From positions 248,001 through 312,000 of the forward strand of contig CAJXNP010000005.1 of the NCBI GenBank assembly GCA_913057175.1: DNA of 64,000 nucleotides, written 5' to 3'. The notes under the pieces were generated by a model that searched no databases, had not been told where the DNA came from, and saw nothing but the letters and a program-made list of their open reading frames with translations. The stretch is from an uncultured Cytophagales bacterium (lineage in GTDB: Bacteria > Bacteroidota > Bacteroidia > Cytophagales > Cyclobacteriaceae). Both the position numbers and the translations under genes were made by a program. Shown one piece after another: positions 61,447-64,000 of this stretch. Within the stretch, counting starts at the first letter, position 1, and each line of letters opens with the position of its first letter.

Positions 61447-61535
61447 ATCCTGTTAAAAACACCTATATTCCCTTTTCGAAAAGGGTGAAGGGGTATGTCC
61501 ATTTAAAAAAAGTTTTTGACAGGATAAAATTTTTA
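61447..61535. repeat. Dispersed hairpin repeat, third copy (compare 26470-26570)
   Basis: The word order AAAACACxxATATTC, hairpin CCCTTTTCGAAAAGGG, GAAGGGGTATGTC, a run of A then GTTTTTG and AAAATTTT matches 26480-26570 closely, while the hairpin stem differs (there CCGCC..GGCGG). Confidence 0.75.
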
Positions 61536-61619
61536 ACTGTATCTGCTCTGTAATGACCATTTTGCATTTGGAAAGATGTGAGGCTCACTTTACCTTTATT
61601 TTTCCAAGAATAACTAATC

Positions 61620-64000
61620 ATGCCTGAACAAGAAAAGAAACTTTTTCTGCTGGATGCCATGGCCCTGATCTTCAGGGCGCATTTTGCTTTCAGTAAAAAC
61701 CCCCGAGTGAATAGTAAAGGATTAAATACCGGTCCTATGCTGGGTTTTACCAATTCACTTCTTGAGATTATCAATAAGGAAAAACCGACACATATTGGAG
61801 TGGCTTTTGATTCTATCGGGCCCACATTCAGGCACGAAAAATTTGAAGACTATAAGGCAACCCGCCAGGAAGCTCCCGAAGATATAAAGATGGCCATTCC
61901 TATTGTGAAGGACATTGTCCAGGCATTTAATATCCCGGTTATTGAGCTTAGCGGCTATGAAGCGGACGATATCATTGGTACCCTGGCCAAGCAGGAAGTG
62001 AAAGAGGGGTTTACGGTTTTCATGATGACACCCGATAAGGACTATGCCCAGTTGGTGGAGGAAAAGATCTTTTTGTACAAGCCCGCTTACATGGGAAATG
62101 CTGTGGATGTACTGGGAGTGGATGAAGTGCTGAAGAAATTTGATATTGAAAATGTCGATCAGGTTCGGGATGTTCTCGGCCTGCAGGGCGACAGCTCCGA
62201 CAATATTCCGGGAATACCAGGTATTGGAGCAAAAACAGCGGTGAAACTGTTGCAGGAGTTCGGTTCAGTTGAAAATATCGTTGCAAATGCAGATAAATTG
62301 AAGGGGAAGCAACGGGAAAATGTTGAGAATTTTGGTCAACAGGGGATTCTTTCCAAAGAGTTGGCAACCATTATCACAGATGTTCCCATTGAGATCCCCA
62401 CAAGTATGCTGGAGTACAATGGCTGGAATGAAGAGAAGTTGAAGGAGATATTCAATGAATTGGAATTCCGTACTTTATCGAAGAGAATTTTCGGTGAGCA
62501 AGAGAAAATACCTGCAAAAGAAACTGAACAACTTTCCCTGTTTGAAGCAGCAACTCCAGCGGTTCAAACGCCTGTTGAAGAAATTGAGGAAGAGCCCACT
62601 CCTGGGCAGCAAAGAAATCTTTACAATACCTTCCACGAGTATCATCTGGTTGAATCGGATGACCTGATTGAGAGCCTGGTGAAGCATCTTTGCGCCCAAA
62701 AAGAATTCTGTTTTGATACGGAAACAACAGATATCAATGCCCGTGATGCGGAGCTGGTTGGATTCTCTTTTTCCTACCGGAAAGGTGAGGCTTATTATGT
62801 CCCTGTTCCGGAAGATCAGGCGAAAGCCCAAAAGATTGTGGAGAAATTCAGGCCTTGTTTTGAGAATGAAGAAATTGTCAAAATCGGGCAGAATATAAAA
62901 TATGACTACATGGTGCTAAAAAACTATGGAGTGGAAGTGAAGGGAGAGATGTTTGATACCATGCTGGCACACTACCTGTTTGAACCGGAAACCCGACACA
63001 ACATGGATGTGATGGCGGAAAACTTCCTAAACTATTCGCCTGTTTCGATCGAAACGTTGATAGGCAAAAAAGGAGGAAAACAAGGTAGCATGCGTGAGGC
63101 CGATGTTCGCAAAGTGGCTGAGTATGCGGGGGAGGATGCGGATATTACCTATCAGTTAAAAGAAAAGTTTGAGCCAATCATCAAAGAAAGATCGTTGGAA
63201 AAGCTTTTTCATAAAGTAGAAGTTCCTTTATTAAAGGTGCTTGGGATCATGGAATATGAGGGGGTAAAAGTGGATAAAGATACGCTTTCGGAACTTTCCA
63301 AAGAAATGGAAGATGCCAGCCGAACCGTCGAGAAAGAGATCTATGAAATTGCAGGGGTGAATTTTAACATTGCTTCCCCAAAACAGCTTGGAGAAGTGCT
63401 TTTTGACAAATTGAAACTGGTTGAGAAACCAAAAAAGACCAAAACAGGTCAATATGCGACGGGTGAGGAAATACTCGCTCAACTGTCCGGTGAGCATGAG
63501 ATCGCACAAAAGATCCTCGACTTTCGTCAATATCAAAAATTAAAATCTACCTATATCGACGCCTTGCCGCTGATGGTCAGCAAGGTGGATGGTCTGATCC
63601 ATACCTCCTATAACCAGGCGGTGGCAGCAACAGGAAGGTTGAGCTCGACGAATCCCAACCTGCAGAATATTCCTATCCGAACGGAAAAAGGCAGGGAGAT
63701 CCGAAAGGCGTTTATTCCCAGGTCAGATGAATTCATCATGATGTCTGCCGATTATTCACAAATAGAATTGCGGATATTGGCAGCATTTTCTGGAGATAAA
63801 AACATGATCCAGGCTTTTAAAGAAGGGAAAGATATTCATGCGGCAACAGCTGCTAAGGTATTTAATTTACCTCTTGAGGAGGTGACTTCCGAGCACAGAG
63901 GAAAAGCTAAATCTGTTAATTTCGGAATTAGTTACGGACAGACGGCGTTTGGATTAGCAAGGAACCTGGGTATTTCGAGAACTGAAGCCCAGGAAATTAT
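61620..64000 (+). CDS. polA: DNA polymerase I (partial, C-terminus beyond right edge)
   Basis: Open from the ATG at 61620 to the window end, 793 codons of an expected ~930. Order: 5'-nuclease domain (res ~5-290, FLLDAMALIFRAHFAF, GYEADDIIGTLA, LQGDSSDNIPGIPGIGAKTA), then a 3'-5' exonuclease domain with its first acidic motif intact (CFDTETTD, ~360), KIGQNIKYDYMVLKNYG and YAGEDADITYQLKEKF, then the polymerase domain starting near residue 560 with TGRLSSTNPNLQNIP, the motif A MMSADYSQIELRILA and the O-helix AKSVNFGISYGQTAFG. The proofreading domain looks functional, unlike in some bacterial Pol I. The last palm motif lies outside the window. Confidence 0.97.
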   Translation, partial: MPEQEKKLFLLDAMALIFRAHFAFSKNPRVNSKGLNTGPMLGFTNSLLEIINKEKPTHIGVAFDSIGPTFRHEKFEDYKATRQEAPEDIKMAIPIVKDIVQAFNIPVIELSGYEADDIIGTLAKQEVKEGFTVFMMTPDKDYAQLVEEKIFLYKPAYMGNAVDVLGVDEVLKKFDIENVDQVRDVLGLQGDSSDNIPGIPGIGAKTAVKLLQEFGSVENIVANADKLKGKQRENVENFGQQGILSKELATIITDVPIEIPTSMLEYNGWNEEKLKEIFNELEFRTLSKRIFGEQEKIPAKETEQLSLFEAATPAVQTPVEEIEEEPTPGQQRNLYNTFHEYHLVESDDLIESLVKHLCAQKEFCFDTETTDINARDAELVGFSFSYRKGEAYYVPVPEDQAKAQKIVEKFRPCFENEEIVKIGQNIKYDYMVLKNYGVEVKGEMFDTMLAHYLFEPETRHNMDVMAENFLNYSPVSIETLIGKKGGKQGSMREADVRKVAEYAGEDADITYQLKEKFEPIIKERSLEKLFHKVEVPLLKVLGIMEYEGVKVDKDTLSELSKEMEDASRTVEKEIYEIAGVNFNIASPKQLGEVLFDKLKLVEKPKKTKTGQYATGEEILAQLSGEHEIAQKILDFRQYQKLKSTYIDALPLMVSKVDGLIHTSYNQAVAATGRLSSTNPNLQNIPIRTEKGREIRKAFIPRSDEFIMMSADYSQIELRILAAFSGDKNMIQAFKEGKDIHAATAAKVFNLPLEEVTSEHRGKAKSVNFGISYGQTAFGLARNLGISRTEAQEI

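Noticed and set aside
1-64000. tRNA and rRNA genes
   Set aside because: I looked for cloverleaf-like and rRNA-like sequence in the gaps and saw none; a covariance-model search would be decisive.

Overview
The window looks like a chromosomal segment of a member of the Bacteroidota, probably a Cytophagia- or Saprospiria-like lineage. The basis is gene content: the lipoprotein/barrel pair resembling DUF6452 and DUF6048, an HU-HIG-type histone-like protein, stand-alone MnmD, bacillithiol genes (bshA, bshC, ytxJ), a fused E1 alpha/beta 2-oxoacid dehydrogenase, SPII lipoproteins with acidic residues after the cysteine, and TAnnTTTG promoter boxes. No rRNA, tRNA or CRISPR array was recognised.

Layout. 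1-9.5 kb: clpC (cut by the left edge), a WbqC-like protein, an M16 peptidase, the fused E1 dehydrogenase, a lysine-rich Tyr-x-Gly repeat protein, ytxJ and an envelope protein. 9.5-12.8 kb: lipA, then an insertion sequence with a DDE transposase and a gene-free stretch with two ~200-bp direct repeats. 12.8-16.5 kb: a minus-strand operon of a small membrane protein, mutL and two rhomboid proteases. 16.6-26.1 kb: housekeeping and cofactor genes (degenerate GH3-serine hydrolase, bshA, fatty acid hydroxylase, ispF, mnmD, 5-formyl-THF cyclo-ligase, bshC, rimO). 26.1-35.9 kb: an accessory-looking region with long repeat-filled intergenic DNA, small envelope proteins, an HU-like gene with a 22-bp periodic array upstream, and a metallophosphoesterase. 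36.0-41.7 kb: a type I restriction-modification locus (hsdR, then an hsdM-hsdS fusion) with a REP-associated tyrosine transposase (RAYT) gene between its two genes. 41.8-51.3 kb: signalling and TPR proteins and greB, separated by MITE-like repeats. 52.5-64 kb: metabolic genes (lpdA, UbiA-like, threonine/serine dehydratase, hemN, ArsR regulator, nucleotidase, pruA) and polA, which runs off the right edge.

Most interesting: in the restriction locus, near-perfect 28-bp palindromes lie inside reading frames without breaking them, twice in hsdMS and twice in the RAYT gene, and a fifth copy supplies the RAYT stop codon. This looks like a REP/RAYT element colonising protein-coding DNA, comparable in outcome to the palindromic elements inside Rickettsia genes. 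Other notable signals are five exactly 22-bp-spaced repeats upstream of the HU-like gene, an in-phase A_AAA_AAG heptamer that would join two halves of a small two-helix membrane protein, a secreted repeat protein whose signal peptide lacks a start codon, and several families of hairpin repeats between genes.

Pathway links: bshA and bshC provide two of the three bacillithiol synthesis steps and YtxJ is a bacillithiol-linked redox protein. LipA makes the lipoyl cofactor used by 2-oxoacid dehydrogenases, for which the fused E1 and LpdA are components, although these genes are not adjacent.
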